From: Reyranella sp.
GTDB taxonomy: Bacteria > Pseudomonadota > Alphaproteobacteria > Reyranellales > Reyranellaceae
NCBI GenBank assembly: GCA_030679805.1
Contig: JAUXST010000180.1
Span: 1 to 9,189, forward strand
Length of the DNA: 9,189 nt
Direction: 5' to 3'
Part shown: positions 1 to 6,481 of the stretch, piece after piece
How the letters are laid out: the number at the start of each line of letters is the position of its first letter
Position numbering within the stretch: the stretch's first letter is position 1
The notes under the pieces: generated by a model
Databases searched by the model: none
What the model was told of the DNA's origin: nothing
What the model saw: the letters and a program-made list of their open reading frames with translations, nothing else
Program-made: the position numbers and the translations under genes

Positions 1-1
1 C

Positions 2-91
2 GTGCGGCCCGAGTACGAACTCGGCTGCGACGTGGGTGAGCGCCGCAGCCGCGAATTCTGGCAGCGCCGGTTCGGAGTCACGCCGGACTGA
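2..91 (+). CDS. C-terminal tail of an unrecognised protein (partial)
   Basis: A reading frame open from the window edge ends in TGA at 89-91 and gives a 29-residue tail that includes the stretch REFWQRRFGVTPD. The mix of charged and aromatic residues looks more like protein than like random GC-rich sequence, but nothing else confirms it. The FWxxRFGVT stretch loosely recalls small DUF3606-type proteins; this is a weak resemblance and not an assignment. If real, the gene is convergent with the minus-strand gene ending at 124, with about 30 bases between them and no clear terminator. Confidence 0.3.
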   Translation: MRPEYELGCDVGERRSREFWQRRFGVTPD

Positions 92-123
92 ACCCTTCCT
101 ATCTTGCGCGCCGCCCCGGCCGC

Positions 124-588
124 TCAAGTGCCTGACTCCTCTGGCTTTTTTGCCGATTCCGCTGCGTCGGAACGGGAAACATCGTGGGACATTTCATCGT
201 CTCTCCGCCGGCCGAGATAGTCGAGCGCCCGGATCGAGGCGAGATGAGTAAAAGTCCGCCGCCAGCCGATCTCCAGCCCCTTGTGGTAGACGGAGCGCAG
301 CTCGCCCTCACGAATGATCGCCATCAACCGGTCCTCCACGATCTGCCGGCGCTGCAGCAGAATATCGTCCCAACGGCGGCGAAACTTCGCGTCGCGCTCG
401 CGCCAGCGATAGAGCGTCGACAGCGGCACCCCCGTGCGCTTGGCAGCGAGGCTCACCTCGCCGCACTGGCGCAGCTGGCGAAGAAAGAAGACCCTGAGCC
501 GCGGCGGTGTGCGCCGCTTCACCGGGCCACGCAGCACCCGCGCCAACAACTCCGACGCGCTCCAGACCTCATCAGCCTCCTCGGTCAT
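124..588 (-). CDS. Terminase small subunit-like helix-turn-helix protein
   Basis: A 154-residue basic protein. Residues about 32-60 form a helix-turn-helix of the kind seen in phage terminase small subunits and related DNA-binding proteins (FFLRQLRQCGEVSLAAKRTG followed by VPLSTLYRWR). A helical stretch follows (about 65-95), then a segment with VYHKGLEIG. In terminase-like homologues the comparable position carries a 'Y-x-G-x-x-V/I-G' turn before the C-terminal helix. Terminase small subunits bind phage DNA at the packaging site. The ATG at 586-588 has GGAGGA six bases upstream, and a near-consensus promoter lies about 30 bases further up. No large terminase subunit or other phage gene is present, so it is an orphan: a prophage remnant, a gene-transfer-agent-like part, or a domesticated regulator. 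Fold assignment is by motif only. Confidence 0.55.
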   Translation of the reverse strand: MTEEADEVWSASELLARVLRGPVKRRTPPRLRVFFLRQLRQCGEVSLAAKRTGVPLSTLYRWRERDAKFRRRWDDILLQRRQIVEDRLMAIIREGELRSVYHKGLEIGWRRTFTHLASIRALDYLGRRRDDEMSHDVSRSDAAESAKKPEESGT

Positions 589-624
589 CCTTCGTCCTCC
601 ACAAGATCGGATTTCTAAGAAGGA

Positions 625-653
625 TTTATATTATTTACCTATCCTCTTGTCAA
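625..653 (-). promoter_or_regulatory. Near-consensus sigma-70 promoter for the helix-turn-helix gene
   Basis: On the minus strand TTGACA (648-653) is separated by exactly 17 bases from TATAAA (625-630). The predicted start near 617-619 gives a leader of about 30 bases with a good ribosome binding site (GGAGGA at 595-600). The -35 box is a perfect consensus match and the -10 box matches five of six bases, unusually strong for this GC-rich background. The promoter overlaps the last codons of the DUF1992 remnant. Confidence 0.7.
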
Positions 654-882
654 GCCTCGGCGATTTCACCGCTGCCTGCGCAACTGGCGATCGAGCATCA
701 GGGAGGTCGTGAGACCGGAGAGCTACCGAGGATTGGCGGAGCGGGTCGTATTCCTGATCGAGATTCGGGAGCGGCTTACCGGCGCCCGGCAGGTTGTCGA
801 AGGCACCCTCTTCCTGGAAGACACGGATCTGCGCTTCGATCCACGATTCCCAGCTCGTCCTCGGAGGCTTGCGCTGCATCAT
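631..882 (-). pseudogene. DUF1992 (DnaJ-C28-like) protein, truncated
   Basis: The 83-residue frame begins with a clear DUF1992 signature: SWESWIEAQIRVFQEEGAF, then DNLPGAGKPLPNLDQEYDPL, covering residues about 10-47. In intact members this is followed by a 'WW.x.KL' segment and a helix containing LALR. Here the WW segment is absent and, apart from a possible VALR, the rest (about 48-83) does not resemble the family. I checked the other two frames across the break; neither restores the motif, so this looks like deletion or replacement of the 3' part and not a single frameshift. The family's function is poorly defined. The start is at 880-882, with a second ATG directly after it and GGAGG a few bases upstream. 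The final codons coincide with the promoter of the next gene. Confidence 0.6.
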
Positions 883-1078
883 CGCCCTCCAGGCTCCTCA
901 TCAAAATGATTGCATCACCGAACCGCGGGCGCAGTACCGCACGCGCCGGTAAAATCGCTTTATGGTTGGCCGGGCGGCCGACTCCAAGCTGAGACACTAG
1001 CCTCGCCTTGGCCGCCGCCTTGATCATGCCCGCAAGGGACACACGGCCAGTGTTCAGCGTCGTTTGGATCTGGCGCAG

Positions 1079-1104
1079 TGTTGCGCGTGGAAGGACACGC
1101 AACA
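1079..1104. repeat. Inverted repeat downstream of the SDR gene
   Basis: TGTTGCGCGTG (1079-1089) and CACGCAACA (1096-1104) are inverted copies with a two-base bulge and a six-base loop. It lies just past the stop codon of the minus-strand SDR gene, so it could stabilise or end that transcript. No T-run follows in either direction, so a classical intrinsic terminator is not supported. Confidence 0.35.
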
Positions 1105-1131
1105 TTGCTGGGACTTCGGCGATGGCGTCGG

Positions 1132-1959
1132 TCAGTCAGGCAAACGCATCTGCTTGCGGAGGCTTTTGTCGAACATCTCTGCGGGCGCGAACCGACGCAG
1201 AACGCTGACCTGTCGCGCAATCTTGCCGGCGGTATAGCGTCGCCGCGGGTGCGCTGCGCTGGTGGCCTGCAGCACCGCGTCAGCCACCACCTCCGGCGGA
1301 TCAGCCGTGGTCATCACATCTCGCACGAGTGCGCGGGCATCCGCCCGGGCCCGATCATATTCCTTCAACAGTGAATCCGGCTCGAGCGCGTTCTGTTCGA
1401 AGACGCTGCGCGTGTAGGCCGGCTCAATGAGCGAGACGCGGATATTGAAGGTGCGAATCTCATGATCGAGTGATTCCGAGTATCCTTCGAGCGCGTGCTT
1501 GGTCGCCGAATAGTGAGCTGAATAAGGTGCAGGCAAAATGCCAAGCACCGAGCTGATATTGATGATGCGTCCCTGCCCGCGCCGTCGCATCGACGGCAAC
1601 ACGGCGTTGGTCACGCGCATGACGCCGAACAGATTAACGTCGAACAGGGCCTGAACCTGACTGATCGAGGACTCCTCGGCGCCGCCCAACAGGCCGATCC
1701 CGGCATTGTTGACCAGAACATCGATACGGCCGGTCTGCGAGAGCACGGTCGAAACGAGGGCATTGACCGCCTCATCGTCGGTCACGTTGCACGTCAGCAT
1801 GGATATCCGGTTAGGGCCCCCGTTCAGGCCGTTGCCGGTCGCCCGGCGGCTTGTTCCGAAGACGGTGAATCCCGCCCGCGCCAAGGCCTCGGCCCTGGCT
1901 CGGCCGATGCCGGTGGAGGCGCCGGTCACGATCGCGGTCTTTCCCGAATGTGCACTCAT
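1132..1959 (-). CDS. Classical short-chain dehydrogenase/reductase (SDR)
   Basis: A 275-residue classical SDR, a cytosolic NAD(P)-dependent oxidoreductase of unknown substrate. Motifs, numbered from the chosen start: TGASTGIG (12-19, cofactor binding), NNAG (84-87), Asn109 in DVNLFG, catalytic Ser137 in ISSVLG, and YSATK with Tyr150 and Lys154. The Ser-Tyr spacing of 13 is normal and the tetrad is complete. The Rossmann fold fills the first ~190 residues and the tail is helical and basic. A TTG at 1969-1971 would add four residues, but GGAG at 1966-1969 lies six bases before the ATG at 1957-1959 and overlaps that TTG, so the ATG is preferred. The gene is divergent from a tetR gene across an AT-rich region with dyad symmetry, so control by that regulator is likely. 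The arginines after the glycine motif (RxR) suggest, weakly, NADP(H) preference. Confidence 0.93.
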   Translation of the reverse strand: MSAHSGKTAIVTGASTGIGRARAEALARAGFTVFGTSRRATGNGLNGGPNRISMLTCNVTDDEAVNALVSTVLSQTGRIDVLVNNAGIGLLGGAEESSISQVQALFDVNLFGVMRVTNAVLPSMRRRGQGRIINISSVLGILPAPYSAHYSATKHALEGYSESLDHEIRTFNIRVSLIEPAYTRSVFEQNALEPDSLLKEYDRARADARALVRDVMTTADPPEVVADAVLQATSAAHPRRRYTAGKIARQVSVLRRFAPAEMFDKSLRKQMRLPD

Positions 1960-1965
1960 CTGATG

Positions 1966-1969
1966 CTCC
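1966..1969 (-). promoter_or_regulatory. Ribosome binding site deciding the SDR start
   Basis: Read on the minus strand this is GGAG, six bases before the ATG at 1957-1959. It overlaps the upstream in-frame TTG at 1969-1971, which has no comparable site of its own. Confidence 0.6.
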
Positions 1970-2000
1970 AAAACCCATGGTTAGTGGCCCATGATATCTA

Positions 2001-2028
2001 TTGTATTATGATCATACTATGATATAAT
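2001..2028 (+). promoter_or_regulatory. Candidate promoter for the tetR-SDR-quinone oxidoreductase genes
   Basis: A perfect -10 box TATAAT (2023-2028) is preceded, 16 bases upstream, by TTGTAT (2001-2006), which keeps only the TTG of the -35 consensus. It overlaps the dyads at 2004-2038, as expected for an autoregulated TetR promoter. Confidence 0.5.
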
Positions 2029-2038
2029 GACCATAATG
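2004..2038. promoter_or_regulatory. Candidate TetR operator: nested inverted repeats
   Basis: Arms TATTATGATCAT (2004-2015) and ATGACCATAATG (2027-2038) are inverted copies with two mismatches around an 11-base centre. Inside lie two perfect palindromes: TATGATCATA (2007-2016) and ATCATAcTATGAT (2011-2023). The dyads cover the -10 boxes of both divergent promoters. Binding by the adjacent TetR is inferred from position and symmetry. Confidence 0.55.
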
Positions 2039-2049
2039 TAATCTGACAA
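2021..2049 (-). promoter_or_regulatory. Candidate promoter for the divergent SDR gene
   Basis: On the minus strand TTGTCA (2044-2049, five of six to consensus) is followed after 17 bases by TATATC (2021-2026). Its -10 box shares bases with the opposite-facing -10 box, so one bound repressor could block both promoters. Confidence 0.45.
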
Positions 2050-2070
2050 GCTCCAAGAAAAAGAGACGCC

Positions 2071-2658
2071 ATGCGCTACGAAAAAGGTCGGAAAGATGCG
2101 TCGCGCCGCCGGATCATGGAGGTGGCGGCCGAACGCTTTCGCAGTGACGGCATCGCTGCTTCCGGACTCGCCGGAATCATGAGCGAGGCCGGATTGACGA
2201 ACGGGGCCTTCTATCCGCACTTCCAATCCAAGGCCGAGCTCGTCCGTGAAAGCGTGACGTCAGCTCTGGAGGATCAGTCGCATCGGCTGCAGGACGCCTT
2301 TGCTGCCGGCGGCCTGGAGGCGGTTCTCGCGGCCTATCTATCGGCGGAGCACCGCGACAATCCGGGAGGCGGCTGTGTATCGGCTGCACTGTTGCCGGAG
2401 CTGGCGCGTCAGCCGCCCGAGACGCGCAGCCTCTATGCCTCGCACCTTCTCACCATGGCGCACCAGATGGCGTCGTCCCTGCCGCCGCAAACCCGGGATC
2501 CCGAGGGTGTCGCGCTGGCGATCTACGCGACTCTCATCGGCACCCTTCAGCTTGCCCGTGCCACGCAGGGGACCGCCCTGTCGGACCGCATCCTCGCGGC
2601 TGGAGCAGATGCGGCGCGAGCGCTGGTCCAGCCATCCCAGGACAAAGGACAGACATGA
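2071..2658 (+). CDS. TetR/AcrR family transcriptional regulator
   Basis: A 195-residue TetR-type repressor. The N-terminal helix-turn-helix (about 9-55) ends in the family signature FYPHFQSKAELV (47-58), with recognition-helix residues in AGLTNGAFY. The remaining residues form the all-helical ligand/dimer domain. It contains one cysteine, Cys102, in a GGGCVSAAL segment. The ATG at 2071 follows a modest AAGAG ribosome site. The gene is divergent from a classical SDR, and its last bases overlap the next gene as ATGA at 2655-2658, indicating translational coupling. By family behaviour it probably represses itself, the two downstream oxidoreductases and the divergent SDR, and is released by a small molecule or electrophile. 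The ligand cannot be read from the sequence. Confidence 0.93.
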   Translation: MRYEKGRKDASRRRIMEVAAERFRSDGIAASGLAGIMSEAGLTNGAFYPHFQSKAELVRESVTSALEDQSHRLQDAFAAGGLEAVLAAYLSAEHRDNPGGGCVSAALLPELARQPPETRSLYASHLLTMAHQMASSLPPQTRDPEGVALAIYATLIGTLQLARATQGTALSDRILAAGADAARALVQPSQDKGQT

Positions 2659-3437
2659 CCCAACCCGACACACGCGACACCCAGCCTTCCGTACAAGATG
2701 TGGCCCTGATCGTCGGCGGCGGGCCCGGCATAAGCTCGAGTTGCGCCAGGCTGTTCGCCGACAGCGGCATGCGTGTCGCCGTCGCGGCCAGGGCCCCGGA
2801 TAAGCCAGCCCTGCAGGCCCTGGAGGCATCGCACGCCGTGCGTCGATACGCGTGCGATGCCAGCGACCCGGCGGCCGTGGGACTGTTGTTCCAGAACATC
2901 GTCCGGGACCTCGGAGCGCCGACGCTTGTCGTGCACAACATCGACAGCCGGGTGCCCGACATCTTCGGCAAGACCATTACCGACGCCGACCCGGGCATGG
3001 TGCTCGAAACGCTTCGGAACTCGGCGTTCAGCGCGTTTCTGGTGGGTCAGCAGGCCGCTCGACTGATGCGCGACAACAAGCCGAACGCCCGCGGCGCGAA
3101 GGGAACGATCATCTTCACGAACGCAAGTGCTGCCCTAAAAGGCTTCCCCAAGAGTGGCGCCTTTGCCATGGCGTGCCATGCCAAGTCCGGCCTCGCCCAG
3201 AGCATGGCGAGGGAATTGATGCCGCAGGGCATCCACGTCGCCAATGTGCCGATCGACGCCGCGATCGGCTGGACGCAGGAAGACGGCAGCCGCGCGCACC
3301 GACGGGCCGGAACGACCGTCGACGACAACATGGCGGATCCCGACTGCATCGCGGAGACCTATCTGCAGCTGCATCGCCAGCATCGGTCGACCTGGGCGTT
3401 CGAAGTGGCATTGCGTCCGTGGACCGAGAAATGGTGA
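2655..3437 (+). CDS. Atypical SDR lacking the Tyr/Lys catalytic pair
   Basis: A 260-residue Rossmann protein resembling the SDR subgroup known as SDR_c10. That subgroup has a variant glycine motif, usually has Phe instead of the catalytic Tyr, and tends to end in an LRPxxEKF-like tail. Here the glycine motif is GGGPGIS (21-27), HNID (94-97) replaces NNAG, and the C-terminus is ALRPWTEKW. In FAMACHAKSGLAQSMAREL (170-188), spacing to LAQS puts Phe170 at the Tyr position and Cys174 at the Lys position; Lys177 is three residues late. The usual Asn also appears replaced by Ser123. Normal dehydrogenase chemistry is therefore doubtful, though nucleotide binding may persist. Its ATG overlaps the tetR stop, with AAAGGA upstream. 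It may act non-catalytically, for example as a cofactor-dependent partner of the regulator, or use different chemistry. Both roles are inferred. Confidence 0.85.
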   Translation: MTQPDTRDTQPSVQDVALIVGGGPGISSSCARLFADSGMRVAVAARAPDKPALQALEASHAVRRYACDASDPAAVGLLFQNIVRDLGAPTLVVHNIDSRVPDIFGKTITDADPGMVLETLRNSAFSAFLVGQQAARLMRDNKPNARGAKGTIIFTNASAALKGFPKSGAFAMACHAKSGLAQSMARELMPQGIHVANVPIDAAIGWTQEDGSRAHRRAGTTVDDNMADPDCIAETYLQLHRQHRSTWAFEVALRPWTEKW

Positions 3438-3459
3438 CGGAGAACGACAGAGAAACACC

Positions 3460-4461
3460 ATGAAGGCATTTGTCGTCGATCGTTATGGGCGCAAGCAGAG
3501 CCTGCGATTCGGCGAGATGCCAGACCCCGAGCTGCGCGAGGACGACGTCCTGGTACGGGTGCACGCTGCTGGCGTAAATCCCCTGGATTCGAAGATCAGG
3601 GATGGAGAATTCAAGCTCATCCTGCCTTATCGCTTGCCGCTCATCCTCGGCAACGACGTGGCCGGGGTCGTGGTCCAGGTCGGATCCCGAGTGCGACGGT
3701 TCAAACTCGGCGACGAAGTCTATGCGCGGCCACATCACGACCGCATAGGCACGTTCGCGGAATTCATCGCGATGAATGAAGGCGATGTGGCCATCAAGCC
3801 AAGGAAGCTCACCATGGAGGAAGCGGCTTCCATTCCTTTGGTCGGCTTGACCGCCTGGCAGGCGCTGATTGAAAGAGGACATCTGAAAGCGGGACAGAGA
3901 GTTCTGATCCATGCCGGTTCCGGCGGCGTCGGAACCTTTGCCATTCAGCTGGCGAAGCAGTTTGGTGCGTTTGTTGCCACGACAACGAGCACGGCCAACT
4001 TCGATCTGGTGAAGCGCCTCGGGGCAGATGTCGTGATCGACTACAAGAAGGACGATTTCACGAAAGTCCTGCGCGACTATGACGTCATCTTGAACAGCCT
4101 GGGCAAGGAGACCCTGGAAAAGTCCTTGAAGGTGCTGAAACCGGGCGGAAAGCTCATCTCGATCTCCGGTCCACCCGATCCCGGTTTTGCAAGAGACCTC
4201 GGAACGGGTTGGATGGTAAGGCAAGTCACGCGCTTGCTGAGCTATCGAATCAGGAGAAAAGCAAAACGCCAATCCGTGAACTATTCATTTCTGTTCATGA
4301 GAGCCAACGGCGAGCAACTGCACAAGATCAGCTCTCTCATCGACGCCGGGGTCATACGTCCGGTCGTGGATCGGGTCTTTCCGTTTGAATCGACCAACGA
4401 GGCGTTGGCTTACGTCGAAACAGGACGCGCGAAAGGCAAGGTCGTCGTCAAAGTGGGATAG
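3460..4461 (+). CDS. Zinc-independent NADP-dependent quinone oxidoreductase (MDR family)
   Basis: A 333-residue medium-chain dehydrogenase/reductase of the quinone oxidoreductase type, which typically reduces quinones or activated alkenes with NADPH. The N-terminal GroES-like domain shows AGVNPLDSKIRDG (37-49) and LGNDVAGVV (63-71). The nucleotide-binding domain has HAGSGGVGTFAIQLAK (151-166), followed by GADVVIDY. The C-terminal stretch IDAGVIRPVVDRVFPF with a GKVVVKV ending is typical. The structural zinc cysteine cluster of alcohol dehydrogenases is absent. An upstream in-frame extension from 3244 is rejected: the protein aligns from MKAFVVD, and the extension would overlap the SDR gene. 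The gap to the SDR stop is 22 bases, so it is likely the third gene of the tetR operon, though the ribosome site is weak. The substrate is unknown. Confidence 0.92.
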   Translation: MKAFVVDRYGRKQSLRFGEMPDPELREDDVLVRVHAAGVNPLDSKIRDGEFKLILPYRLPLILGNDVAGVVVQVGSRVRRFKLGDEVYARPHHDRIGTFAEFIAMNEGDVAIKPRKLTMEEAASIPLVGLTAWQALIERGHLKAGQRVLIHAGSGGVGTFAIQLAKQFGAFVATTTSTANFDLVKRLGADVVIDYKKDDFTKVLRDYDVILNSLGKETLEKSLKVLKPGGKLISISGPPDPGFARDLGTGWMVRQVTRLLSYRIRRKAKRQSVNYSFLFMRANGEQLHKISSLIDAGVIRPVVDRVFPFESTNEALAYVETGRAKGKVVVKVG

Positions 4462-4510
4462 AAACGGCTCTGCTATCCTGTGTCGTCCCGAGGCCATGCT
4501 CACAGGTGCC

Positions 4511-5170
4511 TCAGGAGCCGCCGCCCGCCGCCGCGCCTCGCTTGGGGCGGCGGACGGCACGCACTTTTCCGCTGCTGCCACCGCCGCAGAAGAACCGGTC
4601 GCCGCCATCGGACTCGAGCCCCGACACGCCCACGCCCGGCGGCAACTCGAGGCTCTCCAGGACCTCTCCCGTCCGGGGATCGATTCGCCTCACGTCGCTC
4701 TCGTCGCCTTCCCAGGTTCCGTGCCAGAGTTCACCGTCGACCCAGGTGACGCCGGTGACGACGCGCTTGGACTCGATGGTGCGAAGGATCGCGCCTGTCT
4801 CGGGATCGATCTGATGGATCTTCCGATCGCGATGCTGCCCCACCCAGAGCGACCCTTCGGCCCACGCGAGGCCAGAGTCGCCGCCGTTGCCGGGTGCCGG
4901 GATGGTGGCGAGCACGCGGCCGGTCTTGGGATCGATCTTGTGGATGCGATCCTCGGCGATCTGGAACAGATGCTGGCCGTCGAAGGCAGTTCCCGCGTGC
5001 GACGCGACATCGATCGAGCGCTGCACTTTCCCGTTCGCCGGATCGAAGGCGTTGAGCTTGTCGCCGTCGGCAAACCAGACGTGCTGGCCGTCGAACGTCA
5101 CACCATTCACGCGGTCGGCCCCCGGAAAGGGTCCATATTCACGGAGGATTTCGGCTGCTGATGTTTTCAT
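4511..5170 (-). CDS. Cytosolic beta-propeller protein (SMP-30/glutamine cyclotransferase-like)
   Basis: A 219-residue repeat protein. About five units of 38-45 residues, beginning near 22, 58, 97, 139 and 182, repeat the pattern 'G.(T/A)(F/W)DG..(L/V)W...I..IDP.TG.(V/I)L.TI'. This is typical of YVTN, SMP-30 and glutamine-cyclotransferase-like propellers. There is no signal peptide, so a cytosolic site is likely. Five blades in 219 residues is short for a closed six- or seven-blade propeller, so it may dimerise or close unusually. The end is a low-complexity basic tail (KRGAAAGGGS). Residues about 188-200 contain FFCGGGSSG. The start ATG at 5168-5170 has AGGA about eight bases upstream and lies only nine bases beyond the stop of the regulator gene, so the two form an operon. 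Enzymatic activity cannot be claimed from sequence alone. Confidence 0.8.
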   Translation of the reverse strand: MKTSAAEILREYGPFPGADRVNGVTFDGQHVWFADGDKLNAFDPANGKVQRSIDVASHAGTAFDGQHLFQIAEDRIHKIDPKTGRVLATIPAPGNGGDSGLAWAEGSLWVGQHRDRKIHQIDPETGAILRTIESKRVVTGVTWVDGELWHGTWEGDESDVRRIDPRTGEVLESLELPPGVGVSGLESDGGDRFFCGGGSSGKVRAVRRPKRGAAAGGGS

Positions 5171-5179
5171 GCGGCCATC

Positions 5180-6400
5180 CTAGTCGCTGGGCAGCGGACC
5201 GGGGAGTAACAAGATTGTCGGGAATCCCGGCACCGGCGGCGTGAGCCAGCGGCGCGCCCGGCCGCGGCCGAACGACTGCACCTTGCCCGCCGCCCCCAGC
5301 TGCTCGAGCGCCCGCTGCACGGTGCGCGGGCTGGCACCCAGTGCGATCGCCAGGGCCGAGCTCGACCACGACTCACCGTCGGCGAGGAAAGCGAGCACCG
5401 CCGCATGCGGCTCGTCGATGGGCGGCGCCAGCACGACGACCTCGCGGGCGCGGCGCGGCGCCAGGGCAAAGCCCTGCTTGGTGGCGCTGACGCCGGCCAG
5501 CGCCCGAAGCTCGCCGCGCAGCCGGCCGACCTCGACCCGCAACCGGGCGCGATGCGATTCGTCGGCCTGCCTGCCGCGAAAGGCGCGGGCGACGAGCGTG
5601 CTCCTCGGCACGTCTGCGGGCCAGGCCTCGCCCAGCGCTCGGGCCAGCGCGAACAGGACCGGGCGCGTGGCGAGCGAGACGACCTGGCCTGCGTGCCGCA
5701 CGACATGGCGGCAGGCGTCGACGACCAGCGACCCCGAGGCCAGCAGCGCTTCGACCTCGTCGAGCAGTAGAAGTCGCTCGCCGTCCCGCGCGATCAGGCG
5801 CGCCGCCGGCGTGTCCATCACAAGGAGGGCGCTTTCGACCTCCGCCGTCAGCGCCGGGATGTCCGCTTCGGCCGCGGCGCGCTGGGCCCGGGCGAGCGCC
5901 GCACGCGCCGCCTTCGTCCGCAGGCGCCGGATCGCTATCCCCGCAACCACCAGTTCGTGGGCGACCCGCGACGCGGGGGGCAGAGGCGCCGGGTCGAACT
6001 CGGCGAGGGCATGCTCGGCCTCGTCGAGACGGCCGATCAGGAGCAGGCGGCGGACCGCGAGATTTCGCGCATGCGCAGCATTCACCCTGTCACCGTGCGC
6101 GTCGAGTGTCGCCCGCGCCGCTTCGAGCGACTTCGCGGGCCAGCCGAGGTCGCGCGAAACGAGGGCGATCTCGGCCTCGGCGACGACGCACCTCGCGCGC
6201 GCCACCGCTTCTTTCGGACCGAAGGCGCGCGCCGCACGCCGCAGGAGGGCCTTCGCACGAACGAGATCGCCGAGCTGCGCCATGGCGATGCCGCGCAGCG
6301 CCAGCGCCGGAGGGTCGTCGCGCAGGGCGACCCGCTTCAGGGCGCCGAGGAGATCGCCCGTCGCCAGCGCCCGCGCCGCCGCCGTGATCAGCGAGTCCAT
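5180..6400 (-). CDS. TPR-like regulator with two winged-helix domains
   Basis: A 406-residue protein. Residues 1-190 are Ala/Leu-rich paired helices resembling tetratricopeptide repeats, for example LRGIAMAQLGDLVRAKALLR at 35-54. Residues about 240-313 (RPVLFALARALGEAWP, then SHRARLRVEVGRLRGELRAL and GFALAP) resemble the OmpR/SARP-type winged helix. Residues about 329-386 form a second, MarR/ArsR-like winged helix (SSSALAIALGASPRTVQRAL, then GKVQSFGRGRARRW). There is no membrane segment or receiver domain. It is probably a cytosolic transcription factor whose TPR part senses a protein or peptide. It is transcribed with the propeller gene nine bases downstream and is divergent from the DUF899 gene across 81 bases, so it likely regulates one or both. 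The ATG at 6398-6400 has only a weak GGGA site. The order TPR-wHTH-wHTH reverses the usual SARP order. Confidence 0.8.
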   Translation of the reverse strand: MDSLITAAARALATGDLLGALKRVALRDDPPALALRGIAMAQLGDLVRAKALLRRAARAFGPKEAVARARCVVAEAEIALVSRDLGWPAKSLEAARATLDAHGDRVNAAHARNLAVRRLLLIGRLDEAEHALAEFDPAPLPPASRVAHELVVAGIAIRRLRTKAARAALARAQRAAAEADIPALTAEVESALLVMDTPAARLIARDGERLLLLDEVEALLASGSLVVDACRHVVRHAGQVVSLATRPVLFALARALGEAWPADVPRSTLVARAFRGRQADESHRARLRVEVGRLRGELRALAGVSATKQGFALAPRRAREVVVLAPPIDEPHAAVLAFLADGESWSSSALAIALGASPRTVQRALEQLGAAGKVQSFGRGRARRWLTPPVPGFPTILLLPGPLPSD

Positions 6401-6409
6401 CGGAATCCC

Positions 6410-6423
6410 GTCACACTTGTAAC
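6410..6423. promoter_or_regulatory. Small palindrome in the regulator/DUF899 divergence
   Basis: GTCACA and TGTAAC are six-base arms with one mismatch around a two-base centre, about ten bases upstream of the regulator start. It is the only dyad I see between the divergent genes and could be the binding site of the TPR/winged-helix protein. Such short dyads also occur by chance. Confidence 0.3.
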
Positions 6424-6481
6424 TCCCGTCCTTCGAACTCCAGCCCCCACTCTATCTCGTGACCAACACAGGAGGCTAACC

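Noticed and set aside
776..1105. Minus-strand 109-residue frame with a plausible stretch (MIKAAAKARLVSQLGVGRP), extendable upstream to a CTG next to the SDR stop
   Set aside because: No recognised family, no ribosome site, only moderate G/C at third positions, and it overlaps the recognisable DUF1992 start in another frame. It could be a decayed gene but cannot be supported.
3244..3459. N-terminal extension of the quinone oxidoreductase frame
   Set aside because: It reads out of frame through the end of the atypical SDR; family similarity begins at the ATG at 3460.
3115..4272. 385-residue open frame on the minus strand
   Set aside because: It lies antisense to the well-supported SDR and quinone oxidoreductase genes and shows no family motif; it is a GC-rich shadow frame.
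4477..4506. CCTGTG/CACAGG inverted arms between the convergent quinone oxidoreductase and propeller genes as a terminator
   Set aside because: The arms are only six bases with an 18-base loop and there is no T-run; chance is sufficient.
4514..4560. GC-rich near-repeats at the 3' end of the propeller gene as a structured RNA or repeat element
   Set aside because: Explained by the low-complexity Lys/Arg/Ala/Gly tail of the propeller protein encoded in a high-GC genome.
5241..6422. 393-residue Ser/Arg/Ala-rich open frame on the plus strand
   Set aside because: Antisense shadow of the TPR/winged-helix gene, with low-complexity composition and no motif.
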